Notes under the pieces: model-generated
Seen by the model: the letters and a program-made list of their open reading frames with translations, nothing else
Told to the model about the DNA's origin: nothing
Database searches by the model: none
Shown here: positions 29,560-40,991 of the stretch, one piece after another
Position numbering within the stretch: the first letter of the stretch is position 1
How the letters are laid out: each line of letters starts with the position of its first letter
Translations under genes and position numbers: made by a program
NCBI GenBank assembly: GCA_009829735.1
Contig: CM020619.1
Span: 29,662,063-29,726,062 of the forward strand
Origin: Pyropia yezoensis
Taxonomy: Eukaryota > Rhodophyta > Bangiophyceae > Bangiales > Bangiaceae
Reading direction: 5' to 3'
Length of the DNA stretch: 64,000 bases

Positions 29560-32293
29560 GCTGTGGGTGACGGGCTTCAGTGATGATGCATCGGCCCTTG
29601 TCAAGAAAGCTTTTGATGAGAAACCTCTTGCGTATGTCTACACACAGTGCGCCTCCGCGCTAATACAGGACAGCGTTAATAGCAGGCGGTGGCGAGATGC
29701 TGTGCTGGCGGGGGTCATCTGTCGCGCTGCGGCCGTCACCCTCGTCCGTCTCGCCGCCGTGCGCAAGCAGAGCGTGGCCGGGCCTGTGGACGCCCGGGGG
29801 ACGCCCCGCGGGCTGTGCGCCACGTGCTACATGAGTAACTGCTGGCAAGACGTTGCTGAACGAGCTGACCAGCGCGGCCGCCTGCCAGGCCCCGTCGGTG
29901 GGCCTCCACTGCGAATGGGGCCACGCGGGACGGAGCCCACCACGGCACCCAAGTCCTCGACCGTACCAGGGTCCCGCCGAGACGTCGTCCGTCTGTCTGG
30001 CTTTGAGGTGGCTCTCGTCGGCTTTGAGACTTGTCCAGTGAATGGGCTAAACGCGGCACAGAGTCGACGTCAAGCGATTACAGTTATCCTCAAGTCGTAT
30101 GCGAGCATGGAGGACACCTGCGTGGAGCAAGTGGAGGCTCTTCTCGCCCTACAACTAACGACGACGAGCCCTGACAGTTTTAATGTGTCGTACAAGGGTA
30201 GCCGCCGGCTGTACTTACGCATTACGGAGCCACTCAATAAAGTGGTTGGGGTCCGCCAGAACCAGTGCCGGGCTGCCGAGGTGGCCAAAGTGGTCGCCAG
30301 GGTCATCCATCAAGACCAGAGCCTGGTGCTGACAGCGCTGGCAGATATCCTTCGGCGGGCCAGCCTGAGCGGGGGGGTGGCTGTCGCTCCAGCTGCAGTG
30401 GGCCCATCGGGAGCTGCCAGTGCGTTTGCAGACCCAGTTTATCCTCGATAATTGTGTCAGTGGCACACTGTGGCAGCGGTTTCGGTTGCTCCTTGGCGGG
30501 CCCGCAGGTGGATTGGTCAGCCGGGAACGCGTGCGGGAGGACCGCCGGCTGGCTGCGGCAGAGCCGCGGAACGTGGTTGGGTGTAACGGGCAAGGCGCGT
30601 ACCTGCTGAGCCTGCCCGTCGCCCTGCAGTCTCTCGTGGACGACCTCCAGGACCCCAATCAATTTTTGGAGCGGTGTAATAGGGATGGCCAAGGGCGTCA
30701 CGTGCCGCCAGTCTCCCCGTTTCTGGGACTAGACTCAGCCGCCGAGGTGCACGCGGCGACCGTCGCAGACGTCCAAGTCTGCTTTGGGTTGGACAAGGGT
30801 GGGTTGCTAAGCTCTTGTAAAGCTGTTGTATCCTGTGCAAATCAAGAGAGCCCCTGCAGCCGCGGGAACACCATACTTTATGGTGTTTTTCCTTGTGCGA
30901 GTGACGACCACGCGGCGCTCGCCAAGACGGCGGACGCTTACATGCCGGATATTGACGGCCTGCGCTTGGCAGGCCTGTGTGTAAACGGCCTCCGGCAAGC
31001 GGTGCGGCTGATATTGACCGGCGACTACAGCTTCCTGACGGCCTGGTGCGGCTACCTGGGTGCCAGCAGCCGCATGCCCTGCCGATGGTGTAAAGCCATG
31101 CGCCGTCGCACGGCGACCAATGGGGAGCTCGTGGACAAGTACGTAGATATGCAGGCTGGCAGCAGAGTGGGTGGCACGCTGCGGACGGGGGACAAGCTTG
31201 CCAAGATGGCTGTAGCCTACGCGACGGGCAATAATGACTGTCTCCCTGCGCAACTTACACTCGAGCAGCACCTGTCTGTTGAGCGTCGCCCCCTTATGGT
31301 CATTCCCCCCGACCATATCTCCCCAATGCCGCTACACCTGACCTTGGGCATTACTGTCTGGCTGCTTCAATTGGGTGCCGAAGCTGTTACTTCCGCAACG
31401 GTTTGGAGCAAAGGCGGGCGTACGTGAGCGCGCTGACCGCACTACTCGGGCAGTCGATGGGTGTCAGCCCCGCGCCGTATTTTGACGGCGCTTTTGAAGG
31501 ACGGCAGTGCCAACGTATCGCGCGTCGGATGGAGATGGTGTGCACGCTGATGGATGGATACGTACCAGAGGCGGAAGCCGCGGCGTTCTCCGCCGCATGC
31601 AGCACCTGGCGCGAAATTCTCCCCGTGCTGACCCGTGTGCAGGCCAGCTCCACAACAGAGGTGGGTGCATTCCGCCGGCACACAGCCAGCTTTGTGGACG
31701 GCCTGTTACGTGCCTTTCCGTGGTCATTGGTCACCCCCAAGCTACGCACTCTCTGCTGTCACGCTCCAGACTCTTCGAATCGCTTCGGTAGTCTCGGGCG
31801 TTACGGTGAGCAGAGGTTGGAGGCTTGACATGGCCACTTTAACTACACCGCCGTCCATCACCCTGCCGGCACGTTTTTAGAGAGCTGCCGGTCGTACGTC
31901 ACCCGGTCGGCCATGTCTCGGGCACCAGGAAACGAGGCCTACAATCGGGGAAAGAGACGGGCGCCAGCGACGGCAGGGCCAGGAGCGCGCGCTGCCAAGC
32001 GGATGGACGACAAGCGGAAAACTGCTGGGAAGACACTGGCGGGTGTACCGCGCCTGATGGCAGACTCCTGTGCCCAGGAAGAGCAAGCCGACGCCGAGAA
32101 GTGGGCGCCCAACATGCTGGATGAGGCCGTCACCAAAATTGAGACGTATCGACGGAGGGTCCCCACGGCGGGCGCTCGCGTCGCCGGCATTGACGATGCC
32201 AACGAGGCGTTCACGGCGGCGGATATTTATCGGGAGATAGTAGAGGGAGACACAGCTAGCTTGATGGGTTTGCTTGATGATTACTCTGGATAA
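29560..32293 (+). pseudogene. Large transposon-like gene of unrecognised family, in broken frames
   Basis: Coding sense runs through about 29560-30451, 30420-31427, 31403-31828 and 31829-32293. The order of motifs is: two short Cys motifs (CATCYMSNC), LDSAAEVHAATVADVQVCFG, LDKGGLLSSCKAV, a GDYSFLTAWCGYLGASSRMPC-type block with CRWC, PMPLHLTLGI, then LGRYGEQ and a basic, Lys/Arg-rich C-terminus. The DKGG, GDY...C-x2-WC and PLHLTLGI series recalls a widespread family of mobile-element-like proteins that I remember from animal genomes, but I cannot name it with confidence. Frame changes occur near 30420 and 31400. An in-frame TGA at 31826-31828 interrupts EA-stop-HGHFN. It is therefore a decayed copy, or less likely a spliced gene. 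Confidence 0.5.
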
Positions 32294-34653
32294 AGATGCA
32301 CGCCTGAGCGTTTGTCGTCGATGGGCGCGCGGACGGCGCTCGCCGCAAGCCTGCATCACTTGCCATTGGCAGCACCAGTCTTGATTGCCGACTTCTGAGT
32401 GTACACGGCGCTGCGGCGTGCCCGGGGGCAGGAAAATCGTTGAGCCCTGGCATCACCTGCCGCCGGAGACGGACAGCTGTGCCGGCCGTGTCCTCACCCG
32501 AGTGGGCCGCGCCCGAGAGCGCCCGGCGCCAGTCTGGGGCCCACGCTCAGATAAGGGCCTCGCGCTGAGCAACCAGCCCCCCTGCTGCCCATGCGGGCCT
32601 GCACGCGGGGGGCGTGTGGACGCCGATGGCCGTCTGCGGAAAGCACACGTGGGATGGCAGGGGATGGCGGACCGCGCCTGTCCGACTCCCTGCTCGAGGC
32701 TGGGCGATGGCGACAAGTCGGTGATGGCCGACCGGGCCCGACACCGACCAAACATCTTTCAGATGTCGGACAAGAACCCAGCCCGCGCTCCATTCTCGGG
32801 TCAAATTCAAGTGAGCTGATCACGCCTGGATGCCCCATTGAAGGGGGTACAGCGTGCCACGCATCAGAAGTGCGGAGGGCCGTGCCAATGCATGTGTGAT
32901 GTTCTGACAGATCGTCCGTAAGCCAACCACAGCGCTCTGTGCAGGGCAGGCTTTCACAGGCGTCCAATGGGGGCCTCGATGCGAGCTCGAAAGCCCCATG
33001 TCGCCTGAGAGGGGGTCTTAACTGGGTGTGCCCTCCCCCACCCCGCCTGCATCTTCGCTGGACCGGAGGCCGTCTTGGGGAGACCGCGCACCCCCAAGTC
33101 GCCCACCGGCGCCTGCGGCACCCCCCCACCCCCTTGATACAAGTAAAGAAAATAAAGTGTGGGTGAGTTAGCCTGGTTTTTTACATCACTTCCACGCGTT
33201 GAGGGATGATGGGGTTTGGCGAGCGAGGGCGAATGCTATGCGGCGTGGCGTGACGGAGGGGGTTGGTACCGTATAGTGCGTCCCGTAAAAAGTGGACGTG
33301 CACGTGTCGTGATCATGTCAAATACCGGCCACTGGACCAATCAAACCCACACTGCACGACCCGTGCACGTCCACTTTTTACGGGACGCACAATACCTGCT
33401 GCGAACCCGTCCGTGCAACTGCAGGCTACTTTGTACTGGCCAATCAGCGCCCTAGAACCGGCCTCATTTCGCGGCACCTGGCCTCGGACCGATGCTGTGA
33501 GCCCCTGACAGCGGTCCTCTGCAAGACTGGGCCGGTCTGTGCAGACGGGAGATTTTTCGGCCGGTCTCACATCAAGGCATCACACGGATGCGACACGGAT
33601 TTGCGGTGTTGGATGTGGTTCGGCCAAGGCCGCGGGCACCGCCTGAGAATTCTTGTGGCCCAGAATGCGTGTGCACTTGGCGACTGTTCTGGGAGATCCT
33701 GCTGTGAACCCCTTTACGGAACTGATCATTCTTTGGAAATCGGCCATATTACTTTCTGTTCTCACCCTCCTCAGACTGCCGCGACGAGAGGCGCGAGGGT
33801 CCACGTGTGCATTCGTTGACATTTTTAGACACCATCGCCGGAAAGAAACTGACACAACGTTGTCGAGCCAATGCGGCGCAAGAATTGCTTCGCCCCCAAC
33901 AGAATTGAAGCAGCTGAGCCAACCAGGGGAGGCGGTGGCCGCTGAAGCCCAGGATGCACAGAAAACGCTTTTTTAACGAGGTGTGGCCGCGCTTGCTCTT
34001 GTCCCACTGCACACCAATTGCATGAAGATTCTGGATAGACATCTGTCACATTTTGGTGTGCTGTGGCCGATATTACAGTACGGCAGTACAGTTTTGGTTA
34101 AATTTCGGCGGCGCACGGGCGTGCCGCACAGGGAGGCAGAAAACACAGAACGACCGCTGACTGGCTCCACTTGGTCGCGAGCCGTTCGTCGTGTGGTCGG
34201 TTGGCTCTGTGCGCGACCGATGGCCAGGATCCCGAACATTCGCCGGCAGGTGACGCTGGCCATCATGTCCCGACCTTGGCTAGCTGCAGGCAGGGTGCAC
34301 TGCGACCCCTGCCCTTGGGTTGGCTGGGTTGGTCAACCGATGGGTTCACGCTGTCCCCGGCCCTACCGCCCGCTGGCGTCTGACGAGCCCGCGCGGGTGT
34401 GGCTACTTGACCGCCCCCAGTCGACGACCTTGCCCGAGCGCCGGCGTGACGGCGGGCCCGTGCCAGCCACTGTACAGGCCAGCGGCTTTTGCGAGGGCCT
34501 GCCGTCACCCTTCCGTCGCCTTCGCCACTGGCCCAATCCCCGGGGCGGCTCTGGTCCTCCAGGCCCTCTTTCCTTACGCTCCTCTTCCTTGTTCCTCCCC
34601 TCGTGGCTTCCCCCGCCTGCACCTCCGAAACGATCCCCTTCCTCTATTTCGTC
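32294..34653. other. Region without a recognised gene
   Basis: Open frames conflict on both strands and carry no motif I recognise. The only clear structure is the inverted-repeat element at 33276-33390. Confidence 0.4.
33276..33390. mobile_element. Short MITE-like palindrome with 36-bp inverted repeats
   Basis: The arms 33276-33311 and 33355-33390 start GTGCGTCCCGTAAAAAGTGG and pair at 35 of 36 positions around a 43-bp loop. The outer bases are TATA on the left and AATA on the right, fitting a TA target. It has no coding capacity. It could be a mariner-type MITE or a structured RNA locus. Confidence 0.65.
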
Positions 34654-35718
34654 ATGACGGTCGACCCCGCGGGGGCAGACACCGCCCCCCCGCCGCCCCC
34701 CGCCCCCACTGAGTTTGACATCCCCCTCCCGGCCTTCCCCGGCGCCCCCCTGCGGGTGCGCCTGGCCCCCCCCGCGCCCACGCCGGGAGCCCCTCCCCCC
34801 CCCCTGGTGCTGCTCTTCGGCTGGTATCGCGCCTCCTACCGGCGGCTGGGCAAGTATGTCGACGTCCACGCAGCCGCCGGGTGCCACACGGCGTGCACCA
34901 TTGCGCCGCAGGGGGTGGTCTTTGGGCTCCTCCCATCCTCCCAGTGGGCCTTTGCCGTGGCGGTAGCAACCGCCCTGGCAAGCGTCACGACGCCAGACGG
35001 CCGGCCGCTGACGGCTGGTGGGGTGGTGCTGCACCCCTTTTCCAACGGCGGCGCCTTTGTCGTCCGCCGGCTGGTGGAGCTGGCGGCGATGGGCGCTGAG
35101 CAGCGGCGGGCCACCCTGTGTGCTGCGGCGCCGCCGCCCGCAGACGTTGCCGCTGCTGACGCGGCGGTGGGCGCCCTCTGGGCCGCCACCGCCGGCACCC
35201 TCTACGACTCCTCCCCCGTGGTGCTGTCCCACGCGTCGGCGATGGCTGCCTGTACTGCCGCCGCCGGGCTGACCGCCGGCACCCCCGGTGGGGCGGGCCT
35301 GGCCGGGGCCGCCGCGCGCGGCGCCCTGGCGGCGGGCCTGGCCGTGTGGATTGGCACCCAGTGGGTGCTGGTGGGCGACGTGCCCGCCGCGTTTTGGGCG
35401 GTCATGCGGGATGGGGAGCCGCCGGGGGGAGTCCCCGCGGGCGTCGCGTACGCCTACTCGGCGGCAGACGCGACGGCCGATACGCCCGCCCTCGAGGCGC
35501 TCATTGCCGCCCGCCGTCGGCGGGGGGGGGACGTCCGGTCGTGGCGGGTGGAGGAGGCGCCACACGTGGCGCTGCTGCTCGCCCACCGCGACGCGTACGT
35601 GGCGTTTGCGGGGGGGTGCGTGACCGACTGGGTGGCCGCGTGGCGGGCGCGGCAAGCCGGAGGGGGCGCCCCAAAGGGGGTTGGAGTGGGGGGGGCGTGG
35701 CCGCCAGAGGGGGCGTGA
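34654..35718 (+). CDS. TMEM53/DUF829-like alpha/beta-hydrolase-fold protein (354 aa)
   Basis: The start is ATG 34654, chosen because similarity begins shortly after it; the frame is open further upstream. Motifs of the DUF829 (PF05705) family are visible in order: LLFGWYRASYRRLGKYVDV near residue 55, a HPFSNGGAF block holding the S-N-G-G nucleophile-elbow-like motif, LYDSSPVV, YSAADATADTPALEALIAARRRRGGDV, and APHVALLLAHRDAY near the end, with a conserved His. In animals TMEM53 is a nuclear-envelope protein; in plants and algae family members are mostly uncharacterised. The N-terminus is Pro/Ala-rich. One hydrophobic Ala/Gly-rich stretch lies around residues 195-240. No introns are needed. The substrate is unknown. 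Confidence 0.8.
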   Translation: MTVDPAGADTAPPPPPAPTEFDIPLPAFPGAPLRVRLAPPAPTPGAPPPPLVLLFGWYRASYRRLGKYVDVHAAAGCHTACTIAPQGVVFGLLPSSQWAFAVAVATALASVTTPDGRPLTAGGVVLHPFSNGGAFVVRRLVELAAMGAEQRRATLCAAAPPPADVAAADAAVGALWAATAGTLYDSSPVVLSHASAMAACTAAAGLTAGTPGGAGLAGAAARGALAAGLAVWIGTQWVLVGDVPAAFWAVMRDGEPPGGVPAGVAYAYSAADATADTPALEALIAARRRRGGDVRSWRVEEAPHVALLLAHRDAYVAFAGGCVTDWVAAWRARQAGGGAPKGVGVGGAWPPEGA

Positions 35719-37382
35719 TGTGCTTTTACCTCCGCCCCTGACGCCGCAGTCCCCGCGCCCTGCGTCGCCACCACCTGTAGCCGACCCAGCACCGCCCTCC
35801 GCTGCTCCCCCGCTGTATACTGTTGAGGAGGGGGACGCGAGAGGGCATGGAGAGGCGACCGAGGGGGGAGGGGGAGGGGGGGGGGAAGCTTGGCAGGTGG
35901 CGTCATGGTGGAGCTTTTGTGTCTGCTGCTGTGTCCTGATGGTCATGCCGCGTTGGGGGTCGCGGCTTGTGGCAGTGGGGGCGGGCAGTCTGTATGCAGG
36001 CCGTGGCTGCGGGGGGGGACGGTGACTGACTCTGGGAGGGCCTGTGTTGACCACCATGGTGCGGTTGGGGGGGATGAGTTCTGTTTTGTAAAGAGCTGCG
36101 GCACCTGAGATGGGGACTGTCCCTGGCGGGAGCACGGTCGGATGGCATGAGAAGAGGACTGCAACGGGGGGGGATGATGGTGGTGTCGATTACACCACGT
36201 GGCTGGGAGGGGGCGTCGACGATGGCCAAGCCGGTTTGTTCCTCTGCCTCGCGCGAGTCGACGCTCGCGGACCGACGGGGACAAGCCCGTTCATCCAGTA
36301 GTGCGGCTGCACAAACGCATGCCACTCTCACCAGTGTGTACCGCCAACGCCGCAAGAAAGCCAGCTGCCGCCGCCCAGTGGCCATCCGGTTTGACTCCAC
36401 CGGCCAACCGCGGACGATCCGTAGTCTCCACCTCTGGCGAGAAGCGCGCGGGCAGCGCGGCCGCGGGGATGCCCCCCGCGCGCGGGACATGGCCACGGGA
36501 ACCCCCTCGTGAGTAGCCTCGGACAAGGGCGGTCGGACGTGGGGGGGGGAGGGCCCTTTGCCTGCTGTGGGCGCCCGCCCCCAGTCGTCCCTTTGGCTCC
36601 ACCTCCCGTTGAGCAAGTCGCCGCCCGCCCCTGTGCGTCCGCGGCTTATCGCTATGAGCAGGGACCAGTCGAGCGGCCGCGCAATGACCGCCGCGGCGGT
36701 CGTGGCGCCGCTGCGCACATTTCACTGGGCGAGCACGAGCCATACACACGCCCCTGATTGGCCGTGGAGGCGGAAACGGCAGCGCACCGTCCACCCACGT
36801 GGCTGCGCGTACCGCTTCGCATTAGAGTTGAATCCCTGCTGGACCAGGACACAGGCGCGTCACCAGTGCAAGACGCCGACAAGCGCCACGACCTCCACCG
36901 TCCATGCGTAGGTGCATGCGAAGCTTGTGTTCCTGCAAAGGCCCTACACCATGCAGACCAGGTGCAGCCCAGCTTCAGTGGCACCCCAGATACCTACACA
37001 GGGCCACCTGGTCTTGATCCCCACCGCTCTCCCTGGCCACTCATTTTGCACCCCACCGTGGTACCGGTCGGGCAACCGCACGGCCATCCGCCCCCCCCCC
37101 CGATGTTGCGGGGCGACCCGGCTGCCCTCCGCCGTTACGAATAGACGCCGCCCGCTGGCACGGCGCCGGCTGGAGGGCGTCCCCCTTCGCCCCCCCCCCC
37201 GGCCATTCTGCGTTGCACCTTGAGCCACCCACGCCGGCCCGCCGCTGTCGCACCCCCTCGCCTCTGGTCGTGTGGCGCATCCACCCTCCCCCCCGCCTCC
37301 TCTCTCCTTGCTGCTTGCCTGTCTTCCTCCCCCCCTCCCAATTATCACCGTTCGCCCCCGCTCCCCCCCCCTCCTCCCAGTC
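35719..37382. other. Intergenic region, G-rich tracts, no gene recognised
   Basis: A plus-strand G-run cluster at about 35858-35886 could form G-quadruplex structure just past the hydrolase gene. Poly-C runs at 37088-37100 and 37190-37200 precede the next gene. No domain is seen in the open frames. Confidence 0.4.
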
Positions 37383-38054
37383 ATGAAGATTGCGCTGCTG
37401 GGCGCCACGGGTGGCACCGGCGGCGAGGTGCTGACGCAGGGCCTCGCCGCGGGCCACTCCATCACCGCCCTCGTGCGGACACCCGCCAAGCTGGTGCTCA
37501 AGAACCCCGCCCTGACGGTCATCCAAGGCGACGCCACCTCCCCCGCGGACCTGGCCAGTGCGTTTGACAGCGCCGAGGTGGTCATTTCCACGATTGGGAA
37601 TGGGGGCTTTTTCGCGCAGCGCCATCCCACCACCTTTTACAGCGCCACGACGACGGCCATCCTGCAGGCCATGGCCACCGCTGGCGTGTCGCGGCTGCTG
37701 GTGGTAACGTCCTCTGGGGTGGAGGAGGACCCGGCGGCGCCCCTCTTTTACCGCAAGCTCATTCGCCCCCAGCTGGCGCCCACGTACGCCGACATGGCCG
37801 CCGCAGAGGCGGCGGTCGAAGCGTCGGGGGGTCCCGGCACTGGCGGCGACGGCGGTGACGGCGGAGGCGGGGTGGCGTGGACGCTGGTACGCCCAAGCTT
37901 CCTCCGAGACGGGCCGCTCAAGCCCTACCGGGTGGACGACCGGACCAACCCGGCGGGCGGGTGGAAGATCAACCGGTCGGCGGTGGCGGACTTTCTGCTC
38001 AAGGAGGCCGCCGCCGGGGAGTGGGTCTTCAAGCACCCTGCAATGGCGCATTGA
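37383..38054 (+). CDS. NAD(P)-binding Rossmann-fold protein (atypical SDR, 223 aa)
   Basis: The start is ATG 37383, because the Rossmann strand begins directly there (MKIALLGATGGTGGEVL). G-x-T-G-x-x-G is at residues 7-13. LVRTP, preceded by a strand, is the usual cofactor-phosphate region. VIQGDATSPADL is the acidic loop, VVISTIG the fourth strand, and LLVVTSSGV the active-site strand. A Gly-rich low-complexity insertion (about residues 147-160) precedes WTLVRPSFL, another typical block. The layout fits the NAD(P)H-binding PF13460 group, which includes biliverdin reductase B-like and NmrA-like proteins. The length is typical of the small members. No targeting peptide is evident with this start. 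The substrate cannot be told. Confidence 0.87.
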   Translation: MKIALLGATGGTGGEVLTQGLAAGHSITALVRTPAKLVLKNPALTVIQGDATSPADLASAFDSAEVVISTIGNGGFFAQRHPTTFYSATTTAILQAMATAGVSRLLVVTSSGVEEDPAAPLFYRKLIRPQLAPTYADMAAAEAAVEASGGPGTGGDGGDGGGGVAWTLVRPSFLRDGPLKPYRVDDRTNPAGGWKINRSAVADFLLKEAAAGEWVFKHPAMAH

Positions 38055-39604
38055 GGGGGTGCGAGGAGGGGGAGGGCGTGGGCAGGGGTGGGGAGCTGCT
38101 TGCACCCGCAGGGTCGGAGCTGCGGCTCGGATATCATGCGCATTTCGAGGTGTGTTTGCTGCACGGATGGTGTGGAAGCTCATGCATAGCAGGTCGGGGA
38201 GTAGTCTCATGTGTACCATGTATGTACAGTATACAATCAGACCGCGGTCACCAATGCCGCCACGGGGGTCGCTCGCGCGTGCGCCGACGCCGACGCCGAC
38301 AAGGCGGCGGAAGGTGCGGCGGCGCAGCACTGCTTATCCCCTGTCAAGATACAAGCCCGATTTTGGCCAGATCTCTTGCTTCGTTGTGCAAATTCTTGCC
38401 CTGCTCGAGCACGAAAATGATCAGCTCGAGAACGATTTTGCTTTTCTGATCGAGGGGCTGGGCTGAGGCCAAAGAATCTCGCCCAGGATGACCGACACGA
38501 CGGCCGCTGTCGGTGTTCTGTCAACCAATGACAACAGCGGTGGCGCTGCTGTTTGCTGGATAGAGCGTTCCATTGGTCAAAATTGACGCCGTAGATGTCG
38601 AGCAAGGTGGAGAGACTTTTCCGTGCAGACCCTTGAAAGCTGTCGTCGCGCAGGTTTTTGCTTAACCAGTGCGAGAGATTGCGCGGTTTTTAAACGCGAT
38701 TGTATAAACATTGCACCCAGGTGCAGCGATGGTCGGTCGCTTCTTTGCGCTTCACGAGAGTGCTCTCCTGCCTCGTGCGCTTCCGGTCATACCAAGGGAG
38801 GTGGTGACCACCAATCGCCCGAGCTGTTATAGGCAGAAAGCAAGAAGAGGGGGGAAAAGCGGTGTCTATGATGCCTTGAGGGGGGGTCAATGCAGGTTTT
38901 ATGCAGGTTTTTGCTCGAGAATTTACCAAAAAAGCAAGAAAAGTTTGACAGGCGATAAGCTGTGCTGCGCGGCGTCCCCCCCCACCGCCCTCAGCCAACT
39001 CCTCGTCAGAACATGTTTCATCCAGGTGTTTGGGAACCTCACAAAATTGCCAGAAGGGCAATGTATTTCTTCTCGATCACACCCAGACGACGCTTCACAC
39101 CCAGTCAAGGGTGGTCATCAGGATCTGCCACCGCCCTCTCTGATTGGCCGACAAATACAGATACCATCCCCCCCGCAGCACTCTCTCAGAGGGGTGACAC
39201 ATCTCACTGATGTCTTCTTGTTGCATACTGGAGGACTTTCGTACACCTTCCCGCATGGTTTTGTACAGGCTATGTGGCATCCATGCATGCACCTTTTTTT
39301 TCTCTGTATTGCCGTGTTTTCTTCTGAGTCGGGAAGCTGATGCTTCAGCCCGCTTCACGACCCCTTCTGCCCAGAAGAAACCCGTGTGTGCCCGCGAAAA
39401 TCCCCTCTTAACTAGGTGTGCTTCTCGCTCGCCTCTCTGCCAGCCTTCACCCACCATCCGCGTCATCCACCAACGCCACACATCACCACCATCACACACC
39501 ACCACCACCACCACCCCCACCACCCCACCACTAACTCCCGTGCGGGGTTCTCGTCTGTTCTTTTTGGCTTGTCTCTTCCGCCGCGCCCTCTGTCGGGTTG
39601 TACC
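38055..39604. other. Intergenic region with an imperfect inverted repeat
   Basis: No gene is recognised. A 26-base sequence at 38322-38347 (GCGCAGCACTGCTTATCC...) pairs with 38945-38970 at 24 of 26 positions, with about 600 bp between. Frames near both arms look alike on opposite strands (AAQHCLSPVK against AAQHSLSPVK). It may be an old non-autonomous transposon. Confidence 0.4.
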
Positions 39605-40792
39605 ATGACCAGCGGGCGGTTGTGTGAGGAGGCGGCTGCCCGCGAACGGCGGCCGGCGTCCGTTGCGGACGGCGCGGCGCGGCCGCGGCGGTGGGCACGG
39701 GGGGGTGTCGGGCGCGCCGGCGCCCGCGTGGTCGCCCGCCAGGGGCGTGCGGCACCCACCGCCGCCATTGCCGCCGCCGTTGGCGCCGCCGTGCTTCTTC
39801 CAGGGAGCGCGGCGGTGGTGAGCGAGTCCGGCAGGTCCCCCCTCACCGCCGCCGCCGCCGTCGCTGCCGACGGCGCCACCGGCGTCTTCTCCCCCCCCTC
39901 CTCCCCAGGCACCTTCCCCCCGCGGCTCCTCTCCACAGACGCGGCGGTGGCGGTGGCGGCGCCCCCCCCCCCCCCCCCCCCTCGTCCGCCAGATCGGCAC
40001 CCGCTCCCACCACGTGTCGGTCATTAGCATGACCATTGCCGCCGCGGCGTGCCTCCTCATCATGGCCATGCTGCTCTTCCTGGCCGGCCGCCCCACCTTT
40101 CTCCGCCGCCTGGCGCAACAGGGCTGGTTGCCCCGCCCCGTGCGGGAGGCGGTGGGGCGCCTCCTCGACTGTCTCGACGCCGAGGCGGCGCGTGTCGTCG
40201 CCGCGTCGTCGGGCGCCGCTACGGCAGCGGCGGCCGGCTCGCGCGGGGCGCCCGGCACCCGCGGCGGCGCGGGGGGGGCGGCGGCGGCGGGCGGCGAGCG
40301 GCGTGGGGCCAAGGTCGCCGCCCTCATCTCGGCGCGCTACGCCATCTCCCCCCGCGGCTGCGACAGCGGTGCCGACGGCGATGGGGCAGAGGACGGGGAC
40401 GGGGGCGGGGGCGGGGGGTTTCCCCCCCTGGGGGATGACTGGACCTGCTCCATCTGCCTGGAGGGCGGGGACGCTTCTGTGTCTGGGGTGCACTCGGTGT
40501 CGCTCCTGTCGCAGCTGCCGTGTAGCCACGCATTCCACTCGTTGTGCCTGCAGGAGTGGCTGAGCCGCGGGCGGCGGCCGACGTGCCCGTGCTGCAACGC
40601 AGACGTGGCGGCGCTGGGGGTGGCGCTGCTGTCCGTGGCGGAGCTCCCGCTCCCACTGGCGGGGGCGGAGGAGGGGGGAGAGGGCGATGCCGCCGGCGGA
40701 GCCGCTGGTCACGGGGGAGGACGGGGGGAAGAAGGGCACCACCGATCACGCTGGCAGCGGGGCCGCAGCAGCGCCAGGGCGGGTGCCGCCGC

Positions 40793-40824
<32 letters not shown>

Positions 40825-40991
40825 TCGCCGTGATGGTGGAGGGTGACGCCGACACCCCCTCGACGTCCCCGTCCACGGCCATGCCCTCCCGCCCTCCGGC
40901 GGTGGCCCGATCCGCCGCCGCCGATGCAGACCGCGCTGCCGCCCGGGACGCGGTGGCCGGCTCGGCCTGTTTTGATGGCTGGTGCACCTGA
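39605..40991 (+). CDS. RING-H2 zinc-finger membrane protein, probable E3 ubiquitin ligase
   Basis: The RING frame is open up to 40991. Near 40030-40090 it encodes one membrane segment (ISMTIAAAACLLIMAMLLFL). An Ala/Gly-rich linker follows, then a RING-H2 domain with CSIC, LPCSHAFHSLC, EWL and CPCC, matching C-x2-C, C-x-H-x2-H-x2-C and C-x2-C spacing. The tail is Ala/Gly-rich. One N-terminal membrane helix with a RING-H2 domain is the ATL-like layout of E3 ligases. No ATG lies just upstream in this frame; the likely start is ATG 39605 (MTSGRLCEEA), whose frame joins across a run of about 20 C at 39962-39981, so that run probably has a wrong length here. If the upstream part is not joined, the first ATG is at 40029. 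Confidence 0.75.

Noticed and set aside
34363..36135. 590-codon minus-strand open frame opposite the TMEM53-like gene
   Set aside because: It is the antisense shadow of a very GC-rich gene; it is low complexity and has no motif.
37041..38330. 429-codon minus-strand frame opposite the NAD(P)-binding gene
   Set aside because: Composition-driven shadow; the plus-strand gene has clear Rossmann motifs.
39095..40327. 410-codon minus-strand frame opposite the RING gene
   Set aside because: Pro/Arg/Gly-rich shadow with no domain; the RING-H2 motif is on the plus strand.
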